A program made the position numbers and the translations under genes. The notes under the pieces were generated by a model. It ran no database searches and was not told the DNA's origin. It saw nothing but the letters and a program-made list of their open reading frames with translations. A DNA stretch of 64,000 nucleotides from NCBI GenBank assembly GCA_963555705.1, contig OY743184.1, positions 31,506,614 through 31,570,613 on the forward strand, in the 5' to 3' direction. Position 1 is the stretch's first letter. Each line of letters begins with the position of its first letter. The DNA is from Ligustrum vulgare. Taxonomy: Eukaryota; Streptophyta; Magnoliopsida; Lamiales; Oleaceae. Below, piece after piece: positions 54,957 through 64,000 of the stretch.

Positions 54957-55376
54957 AGTTCGTGAATTGCTTATCACACGATGAAATATGATAAATGTTT
55001 CTTGGGGAAAAAAAAGATATTTTAGGCCATCAGAAACGTGTGATTATTAATTAATTTCGAAACAAAAAAATTATGCATATCACCTTCGCGGGATTGCTCT
55101 CACAAAAGCGGTCAAGGCACATGCTAAACTAATTATCTGAATCCATTTCCATCTTCCTGTAAAGGTGAAGAATGGAAGGAAAATGGAAATGGATTCAAAT
55201 AATCAGCGTAGCATGTGTCTCGATCTTTTTTGTGAAAGCAATCAATGAAGGTGAAATGCATAATTTTTTTGTTTCGGTATTATTTAATAATTACACCTTT
55301 GTGGTGCCCACAATAGTTTTTTTTCCAAGAAACATGCATCATATTCCCTTGTTAGATAAGCAATTCATGAACATTT
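54957..55376. repeat. Long imperfect inverted repeat
   Basis: Left arm about 54957-55160 and right arm about 55168-55376 are imperfect reverse complements, for example AGCAATTCATGAAC against GTTCGTGAATTGC. They could fold into a hairpin of about 200 bp. A second pair follows (about 55387-55463 against 55584-55668). Confidence 0.82.
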
Positions 55377-55690
55377 CACTTTTCCTGGATTGCTTTGACA
55401 CAAGTCCTCAAGACATATGTTGCATATATTATTTGAATCCATTATCAACTTCTTGCGATCTCCACCTATACAACTTTATTTCTATAGAATCAAACACAAA
55501 AACAGAAAATTAATATGCTGATGTCAGTAGTATATTAGTTTTCTATTTTAGTGTATGGTTCCGCAAAAGTAAAGGTATAAATATGGATAATCGAAAGAAG
55601 TTGATAATGGGTTCCGATAATATATGCAGCATATGCCTCGAGGACTTCTGTGAAAGCAATCCTGAGTAGGTGAAATTCACAAATCTTTTT
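55065..55690. pseudogene. Four short RING-finger-like fragments in alternating orientation
   Basis: The plus copy at about 55605-55690 reads SDNICSICLEDFCESNPE, like the start of a RING finger (C-x2-C). Related text is on minus at 55150-55065 (MCLDRFCESNPAKV), on plus at 55185-55255 and on minus at 55462-55387. They form the arms of the palindromes. None is complete. The RING identity rests on few residues. Confidence 0.45.
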
Positions 55691-55867
55691 TTTTAGCAAT
55701 TATTAATTAATATAAAATTTTTTTTAGCAATTATTAGTGTGTGTATATATATATATATATATACTATTTTTTTGTTCTAAAAAATATATTGTTATCTATA
55801 CTTGTGAGGCAATTTATTCAACTTTACTCTTAATTAACCCTCCATACCCTAAACCCTAAAATCCTAC

Positions 55868-55975
55868 AGACCGGACCATATAACCCTCCCTACCGGACAC
55901 ACCAGACCCGTCAGTCCGAACAGACCATGGTCCGGCCGGACCACCGCCATGGTCGATCTGGTCCGACCGGGCCAA
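55868..55975. repeat. Second cluster of GGTCCGGCCGGACC motifs
   Basis: It includes a perfect 14-bp palindrome GGTCCGGCCGGACC near 55929-55942 and several degenerate copies. With the 52300 cluster it brackets the transposase gene. Confidence 0.75.
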
Positions 55976-56146
55976 CCAAACGTGGATTTTTTTATTTTTA
56001 ATATATAAATTAATGCACGTGGAAATATTGAATGATGGTAATTGAAAATAATGTATGCAGTTGTAATTTCAAAAGTAATAAAGAAATTGACAAATATATA
56101 TATATATATACACACACACACAATTACATATAAAAAATCTATATTT

Positions 56147-57665
56147 TTACATTTCTAAATCTAATGGATCACAATTGTACGTAAATAAATCAGTAGCCAA
56201 CTTTATCCTCCACTTCTGTATATGTTCTTGATTGATCATCTTGACATCTCGTCCGATGCTCAAGAACTCAATATATTTTATTGCAAAAATCCCGCAATCG
56301 CCACAGTAAGTTTAAAAAAAAAATTAGTGAAATAAATGAACATAGTTAAGAATTTAATTAAATACTAGAATACGAGTATAAGAAAATTTGCCTGACACCT
56401 TGTTTGGAAATCCCCTTGATCCTCTCAATGGCTAGTACATCATCGACATCAATTCTAGCACGCTTAGCCATTAAAGGAACAATGACTGCCAAAGATATCA
56501 GAGCTTCTTGCAGCTGGGTCTCTATGAAACAATCATGATCGAAGTCGTACACATACATTTTTGATTCAGCGAACATGACCTCAACAGTAATGATGTACGA
56601 GTTCGCGATCACTGGAATATAGAGGTGTGTACAACCCGTCCACGGCTGGCCACACACGGGTTCTGCCCCTACCACGTAGTCCAACATGTAATCTGGAAAC
56701 ACGTACGAGGTAGGGTTACTTTTGTATGTTGAGTACTCGATGTCGATAGCATTTTTAAAGCCGCAGCACAAGATCACTCGCCCGGGAAATCCGAACGATT
56801 TCGGGTACCTACTAGCCCGATCGTGCAGCAACTCCATAGCAAGATCAACATGCTACAACATAAAACATAAGCAAATTAAATATTATAAAATCAGTAAACA
56901 ATATAGTGAGATCACATAACTACGGTGATATACTTACATCGTCGGCAAGCAAAGCCAAGCCGTGCTCCGAAGGACTATTCCGAACCAATCTCTGGCATCA
57001 AATATGTTTGTCTTCCCAATCGCATAGCGAACCCTGCATCAATAAAGAATTAGTACTAACTTATACATTCCTGTTAACTGTATAAAAATAAATAAACGAA
57101 ATCATAAGAAGCTTACTTTGGCCCAAGTTTATAGTACCACGTATCAAAATCCTTTTTCTTTGCTGGATCGACTTCGCGGAATAGGTCGACATAAGTGCCG
57201 TCAACGAATGTCCTCTTCTTCGCCTCGACCGTGAAGGGAGAAAGAACATGCTGTGAGGGTTGTCTTGTCCTCTTACTAACAATTTGCTCTTTTATCTCGA
57301 TAGCACGCTTTTGTCCCCTCTTCTCAATAATCTCCTCCAACACCTGGGGCACATCTGCAGACACCGCTTGAGGAACCTCGTCCTCCGCCTGAGGCACATC
57401 GTTGTCCCCCGCCACTTGAGGCACCTCCTCCTCCTCCGCCACTTCCCGAGGCACCACCTCCTACATCGCTATCTGAGGCACCACCTCCTCCTCCTGAGGC
57501 ACCTCCTACGCCACCGCCGCCACCGAGGCACCTCCTCGTCCTCCACCACCTAAGGCACCTCCTCCTCCGCCTGAGGCACCTCCTTGTCCTCCGCCGCCTG
57601 AGGCACCTCCTCCTCCTTCGTCGCAGCCTGAGGTACCTCCTCCACCTTCGCCGCAGCCTGAGGCA
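56147..57665 (-). pseudogene. Ulp1-like cysteine protease gene of the MULE, C-terminal part
   Basis: On minus, an E/V/P/Q repeat region (AEEEEVPQVAGDNDVPQ) is followed by a basic part (KRTRQPSQHV, FREVDPAKKKDFDTWYYKLG), a short exon at about 56942-57033, then DYVVGAEPVCGQPW and HLYIPVIANSYIITVEV, YVYDFDHD. A last exon has CGDCGIFAIKYIEF with the catalytic cysteine (56294-56296) and stops at 56147. The family histidine (usually HW after IP) reads SYI here, so activity is doubtful. Introns split the gene. This is the C48/Ulp1 type often carried by MULEs and some CACTA elements. Confidence 0.72.
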
Positions 57666-57668
57666 CCT

Positions 57669-58559
57669 TGATGCGAACCCGGGAGGGGGTCCGCGTCGTA
57701 GCTCGCGGAATAACGCTTGAAAAGTTCCGAATTCAGGTTGGAACGGACGAGAACACTACAACCCGAGCCTCACGACGTAAGAACCATGGGTATATTAAAC
57801 CCAAGACCCGTTACGATGCGGAAACAAGAACCGTAATGGTTTGAACGCCACAAAGGATGTCCACGCCTTTGAAAGTTCGATTTGTTGAACGCCACAAGAT
57901 TTGAATATTGATAAGTTCGTTGTTTAAAGGGAAAATCCTCACCTTTAGAGAGAGTAAAAACACTCAATAATTTTATTCATCAAAAGTCTTCTGTTTTTAC
58001 ATTGAATGGAAAAGCATATAAATAGGCAAAATAACCCTAGTCGCTAACTGACTCTGAATAGAATTCTAATTAGGCTAAAATAACTTAAATAACCAAAATT
58101 ACCAAAATTATCAAAATTGGAAAAAGAATTAAAAACCAATAAAGGAAATACAAATCAAGTGAAATACTAAAAATCCCGAAAATCTGATTCGCGCCGCTTA
58201 CAGCCGTAAAAGTCGGACTTATGGCCGTAAGTCCTTCCCTGATCAAAATGTCTCAATATTAGTTACGGCCGTGAAGATTGATGTTATGGCCGTGAAATCC
58301 CATTGATTAGTTACGGCCGTGAGAACCCAAGTTACGGTCGTAAACGCTGTTCTGCCCAAATTGTGCGCTGATAATGTTACGGCCGTAATTATGGAAGTTA
58401 CGGCCGTAAAAGCCCTTCTGCCTTGATTTCTGATCATTTGACGTGAATTGAATCTTGACTCGAGTCCAACATGAAACTTGTTCATTTTTCTATGTAGAAT
58501 ATTGTTGAATTGCCCGTATCTTGATTTCTCATTTTTGACGCCATTTTCGGATTACATCA
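57669..58559 (-). repeat. Element E 3' LTR
   Basis: 891 bp. Eight palindromes in four pairs at 58198/58219, 58263/58284, 58311/58332 and 58377/58398, each exactly 21 bp apart. Confidence 0.95.
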
Positions 58560-58855
58560 TTCCCTGTTCCTTTAAGATTATTCGTCCCGAATCATAACAT
58601 TGTTAGCTTGATCACATCATGCCCTCTTCCTTTAAGATGATTCGACTCGAATCATAAAGCTGTCCTTGGCTTGCTCACTTGGTTTAGCCTCGAACCTTCT
58701 TCGTACAAGCAATGTTTGATCTTTGACGTTCTCCGAACCTGCTTGACTTCTTGTTTTGGCTTGAATTATAGATTTTCCCGTCAAGCCCACCCTGATTCGT
58801 ACCATTCCCTCATTCTTTAGGATGATTCCTCCCGAATCATGGTGTTGTTCTTGAA
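58560..58855 (-). repeat. Three copies of a polypurine-tract region in E
   Basis: On minus GATTCGGGACGAAT-like text followed by TAAAGGAAGAGGG occurs near 58562-58605, 58618-58660 and 58810-58850. The middle one is followed by TGATGTGATC, an LTR-start word. The outer one is followed by text resembling LTR C (GGCTTGACGG, TTCAAGCCAAA). Confidence 0.7.
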
Positions 58856-58936
58856 AAATCAGACTGTACCTCCTGGATCAAAAGGAAGATTTTCGATTCC
58901 CTGACATGCATTCAATACATGATGCTCCTCCAATTT

Positions 58937-59884
58937 TTAGACAAGAAGGTATTGAAACACGAGGGGAATTGACCAAGGTTGATGTAAATCAAACTTCCAT
59001 GCACAATAAACCTGCAAGAAAGATTTAAAAAAAATGGGGAAGGAAATGTTAGCGTCTCCATGCACAAGGTATGGATCCTTGTACTTATGATACAAAACCT
59101 CCACAACTTTTTTTCCCACCACGAGGCCCTTCTCGTCGCCTCCAAAAGTCAATATACTTTCTTGCTCATTCTCTTCTTTTTTCTCAACCACTTCTTCCAA
59201 TTGTTCACATTCAACCACCTCTTCCAAATTTTTGGACTCTACCACCTCTTCTAATTCTTCATGCCCAACTTCCAATTTTTCCTCATCAAATATTGGAGTT
59301 TGATCACCTAACTCCACCTTTTCATCTCGTATCACAAAATTCGGGGTCTCTTCAACTACTTCTAATTCATGTTTCAAGTCTCCCTCCTTCTTTTCAACAT
59401 TCATATCCTGAGACTCCAATTTTAAATCCCCTCCAATCTCACTTTCACCCTGTTGTAATTTAGCTTCAGCCTCCCTTTCACTCTCCCTCTTTTTTAACTT
59501 CGCGTCTTTTCTAGCCTTCCGTTCATACATCATCCTTTGCTCATAAATTTCTATTCGACTCTTCAAAAGCGCCCTCGCATTAATCTCTTCATCCCAATCA
59601 ACTCCAATCCCAATCCTAGGTTTATGGATACGCCTATATTCCCTTTCACGTCGTTTAGCAAGTTCTGCACTATGCATCCCACACTTCGCATCTAATCTTG
59701 CATCAAATTTTGCTTCCAATTTCGCAGCTAACTCCTTAAACCGTTTCTCCATCATGACAAGTAGAGAGGATTGATGGTTATCTTTCCTAGATGATGAATT
59801 TTCGTGAAATTTGGACATTGTGGAATGGAATAATAGTTTGACACAAGGACTAATAATGAATTTTAATTTTGACTTGAAAGGCAA
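58937..59884 (-). CDS. Element E protein, charged coiled-coil
   Basis: 315 codons on minus. The likely start is the second methionine (MSKFHENSSSRKDNHQS, about 59818), since the first 22 residues are hydrophobic leader-like text. Residues about 45-165 are rich in K, R, E and A and likely helical (EKRFKELAAKLEAKFDARLD). Then come repeats LEEVVE and an acidic region. The end, YKDPYLVHGDANISFPIFFK, is shared with element C. A frameshift follows, after which NLPFDPGG is still readable near 58885. No gag, protease or RT motif. Function unknown. Confidence 0.75.
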   Translation of the reverse strand: MPFKSKLKFIISPCVKLLFHSTMSKFHENSSSRKDNHQSSLLVMMEKRFKELAAKLEAKFDARLDAKCGMHSAELAKRREREYRRIHKPRIGIGVDWDEEINARALLKSRIEIYEQRMMYERKARKDAKLKKRESEREAEAKLQQGESEIGGDLKLESQDMNVEKKEGDLKHELEVVEETPNFVIRDEKVELGDQTPIFDEEKLEVGHEELEEVVESKNLEEVVECEQLEEVVEKKEENEQESILTFGGDEKGLVVGKKVVEVLYHKYKDPYLVHGDANISFPIFFKSFLQVYCAWKFDLHQPWSIPLVFQYLLV

Positions 59885-60251
59885 GGAATTATCAAGAATT
59901 TAAGGAAATTCAAGAAAGTGGTTCTTGAATTTCGGAGTGACTTTTTTTTTTTTTTTGAATTATGATGAATTTTCGAAATTAATAACAATAAAAATAAATA
60001 AATTTTTTTTAATAAAATCCGAAAATTCGACACAAACGTAACAAAACAAACGGGACAGGATTTGGATAAGAATCGAATAAAATAAACAAGATTGAATTTT
60101 TGATGGATTTTTTGTATGGATCAAATAACGAAAAAGTTTTACTGACACGAAGAACAAGATATGGATGATTTTGTGTAGACTCTATGATAAAAACACAAAA
60201 TCAAACTGGATAGAATAGAAAAATAAAACCTGAATCCAGAGTCCAGCTCTG

Positions 60252-60263
60252 ATACCATATGAT
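60252..60263 (-). promoter_or_regulatory. Element E primer-binding site
   Basis: On minus TGGTATCAGAGC two bases after the 5' LTR end (plus coordinates about 60246-60257). Confidence 0.88.
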
Positions 60264-61129
60264 GCGAACCCGGGAGGGGGTCCGCGTCGTAGCTCGCGGA
60301 ATAACGCTTGGAAAGTTCCGAATTCAGGTTGGAATGGACGAGAACACTACAACCCGAGCCTCACGACGTAAGAAGCATGGGTATATTAAACCCAAGACCC
60401 GTTACGATGCGGAAACAAGAACCGTAATGGTTTGAACGCCACAAAGGATGTCCACGCCTTTGAAAGTTCGATTTGTTGAACGCCACAAGATTTGAATATT
60501 GATAAGTTCGTTGTTTAAAGGGAAAATCCTCACCTTTAGAGAGAGTAAAAACACTCAATAATTTTATTCATCAAAAGTCTTCTGTTTTTACATTGAATGG
60601 AAAAGCATATAAATAGGCAAAATAACCCTAATCGCTAACTGACTCTGAATAGAATTCTAATTAGGCTAAAATAACTTAAATAACCAAAATTACCAAAATT
60701 ATCAAAATTGGAAAAAGAATTAAAAACCAATAAAGGAAATACAAATCAAGTGAAATACTAAAAATCCCGAAAATCTGATTCGCGCCGCTTACGGCCGTAA
60801 GTCCTTCCCTGATCAAAATGTCTCAATATTAGTTACGGCCGTGAAGATTGATGTTACGACCGTGAAATTCCATGGATTAGTTACAGCCGTGAGAACCCAA
60901 GTTACGGTCGTAAACGCTGTTCTGCCCAAATTGTGCGCTGATAATGTTACGACCGTAATTATGGAAGTTACGGCCGTAAAAGCCCTTCTGCCTTGATTTC
61001 TGATCATTTGACGTGAATTGAATCTTGACTCGAGCCCAACAAGAAACTTGTTCATTTTTCTATGTAGAATATTGTTGAATTGCCCGTATCTTGATTTCTC
61101 ATTTTTGACGCCATTTTCGGATCACATCA
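60260..61129 (-). repeat. Element E 5' LTR
   Basis: 870 bp. It differs from the 3' LTR mainly by a 21-bp deletion that removes one palindrome (near 60789). TATA-like CTATTTATATG is at about 60606-60616 on minus. Stem-loop modules at 60436-60515. Confidence 0.95.
60436..60515 (-). promoter_or_regulatory. Two leader stem-loop modules, E 5' LTR
   Basis: CAAAGG/CCTTTG (60442-60462) is perfect. A second module at about 60491-60508 (CAATATT against AATCTTG in the element sense) has one mismatch. Both end in TGGCGTTC. The same pair is in the 3' LTR near 57851-57915. Confidence 0.75.
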
Positions 61130-61745
61130 CACCTCCTCCTCTGCTGCCATCTGAGGCACCTCCTCCTCTTCCGCCATCTGAGGCACCACCTCCTCCTCCT
61201 GAGGCACCTCCTCCTCTGCCTCTGCCGCCACCTGAGGCACCTCCTCCTCCGCCAGCATCCATGCCGGTATCCCATTGAAACCCTGCCTCATCATCTGAGC
61301 TATCATATCATTCAGCTCATCGTGCTTTGATATCATATCAGATCGTCCATGCCCACTTCGGAGCTCATCCCGAAGGCCGTCGATCCTACCTCAAAGCTCT
61401 TCCCGAAGGGCGTCGACCCTACCTCCGAGCACATCCCGAAGGGTGTCAACCCTACCTCCGAGCTCATCCCGAAGGGTGCTGATCTCAAAATGGATGACCC
61501 CCACCACATGCTCAAAAAATCATCAGCTTGAGGTACATGACGCTAAAAACAAACTTGAAAAGTAATTATTTAACTCAAATATTATAACATATAAATGTGT
61601 GAGCTACAGTAGTATAGTTTATTGAAAACTAAAGCCATGAACTTACCGTGTGAGTGGGGGAGGGTACAGGTATGTGAGATCTCCTCGGTGAAGGCGATCT
61701 CCTCGACGAAGAAAAGGTGTCTCCTACTGGACTGTGTTGATCCTA
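61130..61745 (-). pseudogene. Ulp1-like gene, N-terminal part with coiled coil
   Basis: On minus, the region continues from upstream of E. An exon at about 61742-61642 is rich in S, R and P (SSSRRSPSPRRSHIPVPS). Then come four 11-residue heptad-like units (RVDTLRDVLGG, RVDALREEL and alike) at 61500-61340, one with a stop, then DELNDMIAQMMRQGFNGIPA and the EEEVPQ repeats. The EEEVPQ repeat stands on both sides of E, which fits a single gene split by E with TSD CACCT. Confidence 0.65.
61340..61500. repeat. 33-bp tandem repeat coding the coiled coil
   Basis: Four copies of a unit of 33 bp containing CCGAAGGGYGTCGACCC and CTACCTCCGAGC. On minus it gives 11-residue units. Confidence 0.8.
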
Positions 61746-62043
61746 GATAATTAAACAAAAGTGAAAATTAAATGTCAAATATTGTTAATTTATATTCTAC
61801 AGAAATTTTGACAGAGTCTCCCTTAAAATTTAGACTTAGCCACCCTGTAAAGGGACATAAAAAAGCCACAATAAATCAAAAACATTCAAACCCTCAAATC
61901 ATGACAATTCAATACATCAACCACAGCTCAATCAAACTAGATCCATTAACATACCGGGGGAGTTGGGGAGCGTAAAGGTACGTGAGATCTCCCCAATGAA
62001 TGAGATCCCATGAGTTGCGAGGACAAGTCTCGTACTAGAGGGT
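61746..62043 (-). other. MULE intron and duplicated exon-like sequence
   Basis: Near 62040-61952 on minus, LGRSHVPLRSPTPP resembles the exon at 61742-61642 (RRSHIPVPSPTHT), suggesting an exon duplication. The rest looks intronic. No clear ORF. Confidence 0.4.
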
Positions 62044-64000
62044 TGTAGCGACCAAGAATTTTTACGCGATTAATAATTATTTTAATAGAAAATCGTGTCG
62101 CTACTATTTCACCCATTTTTATTAAGTTAACGCCACGACGTATTCGTATAGCCAAGTCAAGAAATAATCGAGATCGTTCGATTTTAAATTAAATTCCGAA
62201 TTTCTAAAAATATCTCCATTCTCTTGATTTAAAGTATATTAAGTCCAAGTACTTAATTCAATGTTATCCCAATATTTATTTATACAAAAATTATTTTTAT
62301 TATTGAAATTAAGAAAATATATGCAAGCATGAGAGGTTCCATTATATATAATAATTATGAGAATCTTAATTTAATAAATATGGAAAAGTATATGAATGAA
62401 TTATATACTCCATTATATGTAATCATGAAGAGCATAATATTTGTATAAATATGGAAAAGTATATGAATGAATTATATACTCCATTATATGTAAACATGAA
62501 GAGCATAATATTTGTATAAATATGGAAAAGTATATGAATGAATTATAGACTCCATTATATGTAATCATGAAGAGCATAATATTTGTATAAATATGGAAAA
62601 GTATATGAATGGTTGATAAGATTCCATTATATGTAATCATGAAGAGCATAATATTTGTATAAATATGGAAAAGTATATGAATGGTTGATAAGATTCCATT
62701 ATATGTAATCATGAAGAGCATAATATTTGTATAAATATGGAAAAGTATATGAATGGTTGATAAGACTCCATTATATGTAATCATGAAGAGCATAATATTT
62801 GTATAAATATGGAAAAGTATATGAATGGTTGATAAGACTCCATTATATGTAATCATGAAGAGCATAATATTTGTATAAATATGGAAAAGTATATGAATGG
62901 TGCTTTACTTTAAGAAAAGGATGTGTTAAAATTAATAGAATTGAATGATTATGTTTACAATATGCCAACTTTATACATCTATTTAAACCCATCTCTTTTA
63001 CACACAACTCTACACATATACACTTATTTCCAATCTCTTGACAAAATCCACAAGTAAGAGAAATTCAAGGTGGTCAAGAAAGTTTTGGTCCATTTACTAC
63101 TACACTTCATTTTAATCTTTTAAAAGGTAAGTATATCTTATGTTTTTATGAAAAGTAAGTATGTTTTTATGAAAGGTAAATACACCTTATGTTTTTATGA
63201 AAAGTAAGTATGTTTTTATGACAAGTAAGTATATCTTATGTTTTTATGAAAAGTAAGTATGTTTTTATGAAAGGTAAATACACCTTATGTTTTTATGAAA
63301 AGTAAGTATGTTTTTATGACAAGTAAGTATATCTTATGTTTTTATGAAAAGTAAGTATGTTTTTATGAAAGGTAAATACACCTTATGTTTTTATGAAAAG
63401 TAAGTATGTTTTTATGACAAGTAAGTATATCTTATGTTTTTATGAAAAGTAAGTATGTTTTTATGAAAGGTAAATACACCTTATGTTTTTATGAAAAGTA
63501 AGTATGTTTTTATGACAAGTAAGTATATCTTATGTTTTTATGAAAAGTAAGTATGTTTTTATGAAAGGTAAATACACCTTATGTTTTTATGAAAAGTAAG
63601 TATGTTTTTATGACAAGTAAGTATATCTTATGTTTTTATGAAAAGTAAGTATGTTTTTATGAAAGGTAAATACACCTTATGTTTTTATGAAAAGTAAGTA
63701 TATCTTATGTTTTTATGAAAATGTTTGGATCATTGCTATGAAATCAATCTCACAAGATTGTTATGGGTTCCATATGATATGTTTATGATTATGCTAAGGG
63801 GACCGGAGTTTAGTAGCGCTACACATAAGAATTCTTGCCATTTAAGTTCGGTAAAATTCTTGTGTCTCCCTATGTTTATGAGTATTTCGATCCTATCCTA
63901 TGTTATGATGAAAATGATCCATATACTTTCAAAAGAAAATTTATGCTTGGTATACTTACTGAGATTTTATAAATCTCACTCCACGATATTTACCATTTTC
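62044..64000 (+). mobile_element. Third H-type LTR, runs off the window
   Basis: It begins TGTAGCGACC and follows LTR H for its whole visible length, with substitutions and longer tandem arrays (about seven or eight 72-bp units, and a much longer GTAAGTAT array at 63126-63720). It lacks its end within the window, so I cannot tell a solo LTR from a full element. It is a different, older or separately evolved copy from the one at 34732. Confidence 0.92.

Larger units (their letters stand above)
57669..61129 (-). mobile_element. Element E: complete non-autonomous TGAT-class element, TSD CACCT
   Basis: Flanked by CACCT at 57664-57668 and 61130-61134. 3461 bp, with LTRs of 870 bp (5', 60260-61129) and 891 bp (3', 57669-58559), beginning TGATGTRATCC and ending GGTTCGCATCA on minus. 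It has a primer site, one charged ORF and three polypurine-like copies. It is inserted in the Ulp1-like gene. Confidence 0.96.
51744..62043 (+). mobile_element. Mutator-like element with Ulp1-type second gene
   Basis: The probable left terminus starts near 51744 (GGGGATTTTTCAAAATGCCC) inside LTR F. The right terminus is not in the window. It holds a MURA-type transposase on plus, a palindromic region, and a Ulp1-like protease gene on minus. This pairing is known from plant Ulp1-carrying MULEs (Kaonashi type). E is inserted in the second gene, and an H-type LTR starts at 62044. Terminal repeats and TSD could not be verified. Confidence 0.78.

Noticed and set aside
55172..55513. Plus ORF of 113 codons after the transposase
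   Set aside because: It spans the right arm of an inverted repeat and reads through RING-like fragments in a different frame. No domain fits.
55846..55864. CCCTAAACCCTAAA, two telomere-type units
   Set aside because: Only two units, which is common by chance in plant AT-rich DNA and not an interstitial telomere array.
57260..57553. Plus-strand histidine- and leucine-rich ORF
   Set aside because: It is the antisense of the EEEVPQ repeat of the Ulp1-like gene.
1..64000. Search for an intact host gene, rRNA, tRNA or microRNA
   Set aside because: None could be supported. Every coding stretch I could name belongs to a mobile element or the integrated virus.

Overview
The window looks like AT-rich nuclear DNA of a flowering plant, probably a eudicot. 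I found no intact host gene, tRNA or rRNA. Almost every coding stretch belongs to a transposable element or to an integrated plant pararetrovirus, and nearly all of it is broken. I read the window as a nested stack of insertions. Most element ends are fixed by matching 5-bp target-site duplications (TSDs) that I read directly.

Layout. (1) 201-4910, minus: a decayed Helitron (Rep/PIF1 helicase). (2) about 5220-7850, plus: LTR, gag and protease of a Tat-type Ty3/gypsy element. (3) Element F, minus, a Tekay-like chromovirus, is the backbone of the nest. Its RNase H, RT and protease remnants are at 7870-9114, its gag at 26700-27760, and its upstream ORF, primer site and LTR at 49795-51743. (4) Element D, plus, 9351-26681, TSD AAGAT, sits in F. 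Its 5' LTR is split by a nearly genome-length caulimovirid (9734-18005, minus). The viral coat gene holds solo LTR G (15452-16412, TSD CTTCC). D also holds solo LTR I (22177-23827, TSD ATGCT). (5) Element A, plus, 27828-49789, TSD GATAC, also sits in F. A contains B (32562-44334, TSD GCTTT) in its RNase H region and C (44906-47929, TSD TAGGG) in its integrase. B contains H (34732-42447, TSD ACCTA), whose two 1731-bp LTRs look identical. (6) A Mutator-like element of the Ulp1-carrying type starts near 51744, inside the LTR of F. Its transposase is on plus (52537-54879) and its Ulp1-like gene on minus (56147-62040). The latter is split by E (57669-61129, minus, TSD CACCT). A third H-type LTR starts at 62044 and runs off the window.

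How the parts relate. D, F and H share Tekay-like LTRs beginning TGTAGCGACC or similar. A, B, C, E and G share LTRs that begin TGAT and end TCA, a tRNA-iMet-type primer site, and a leader made of tandem stem-loop modules. A supplies gag-pol. B (gag-protease only), C and E (one charged ORF each) look like non-autonomous relatives. H has young LTRs around a long-dead pol, so it was probably mobilised in trans.

The two most unusual signals are not genes. One is a set of stem-loop modules in the TGAT-class leaders whose stems change in a compensatory way. The other is an array of CpG-rich 12-bp palindromes (TTACGGCCGTAA type) arranged as pairs exactly 20-22 bp apart, two helical turns, in LTRs A, E and G.
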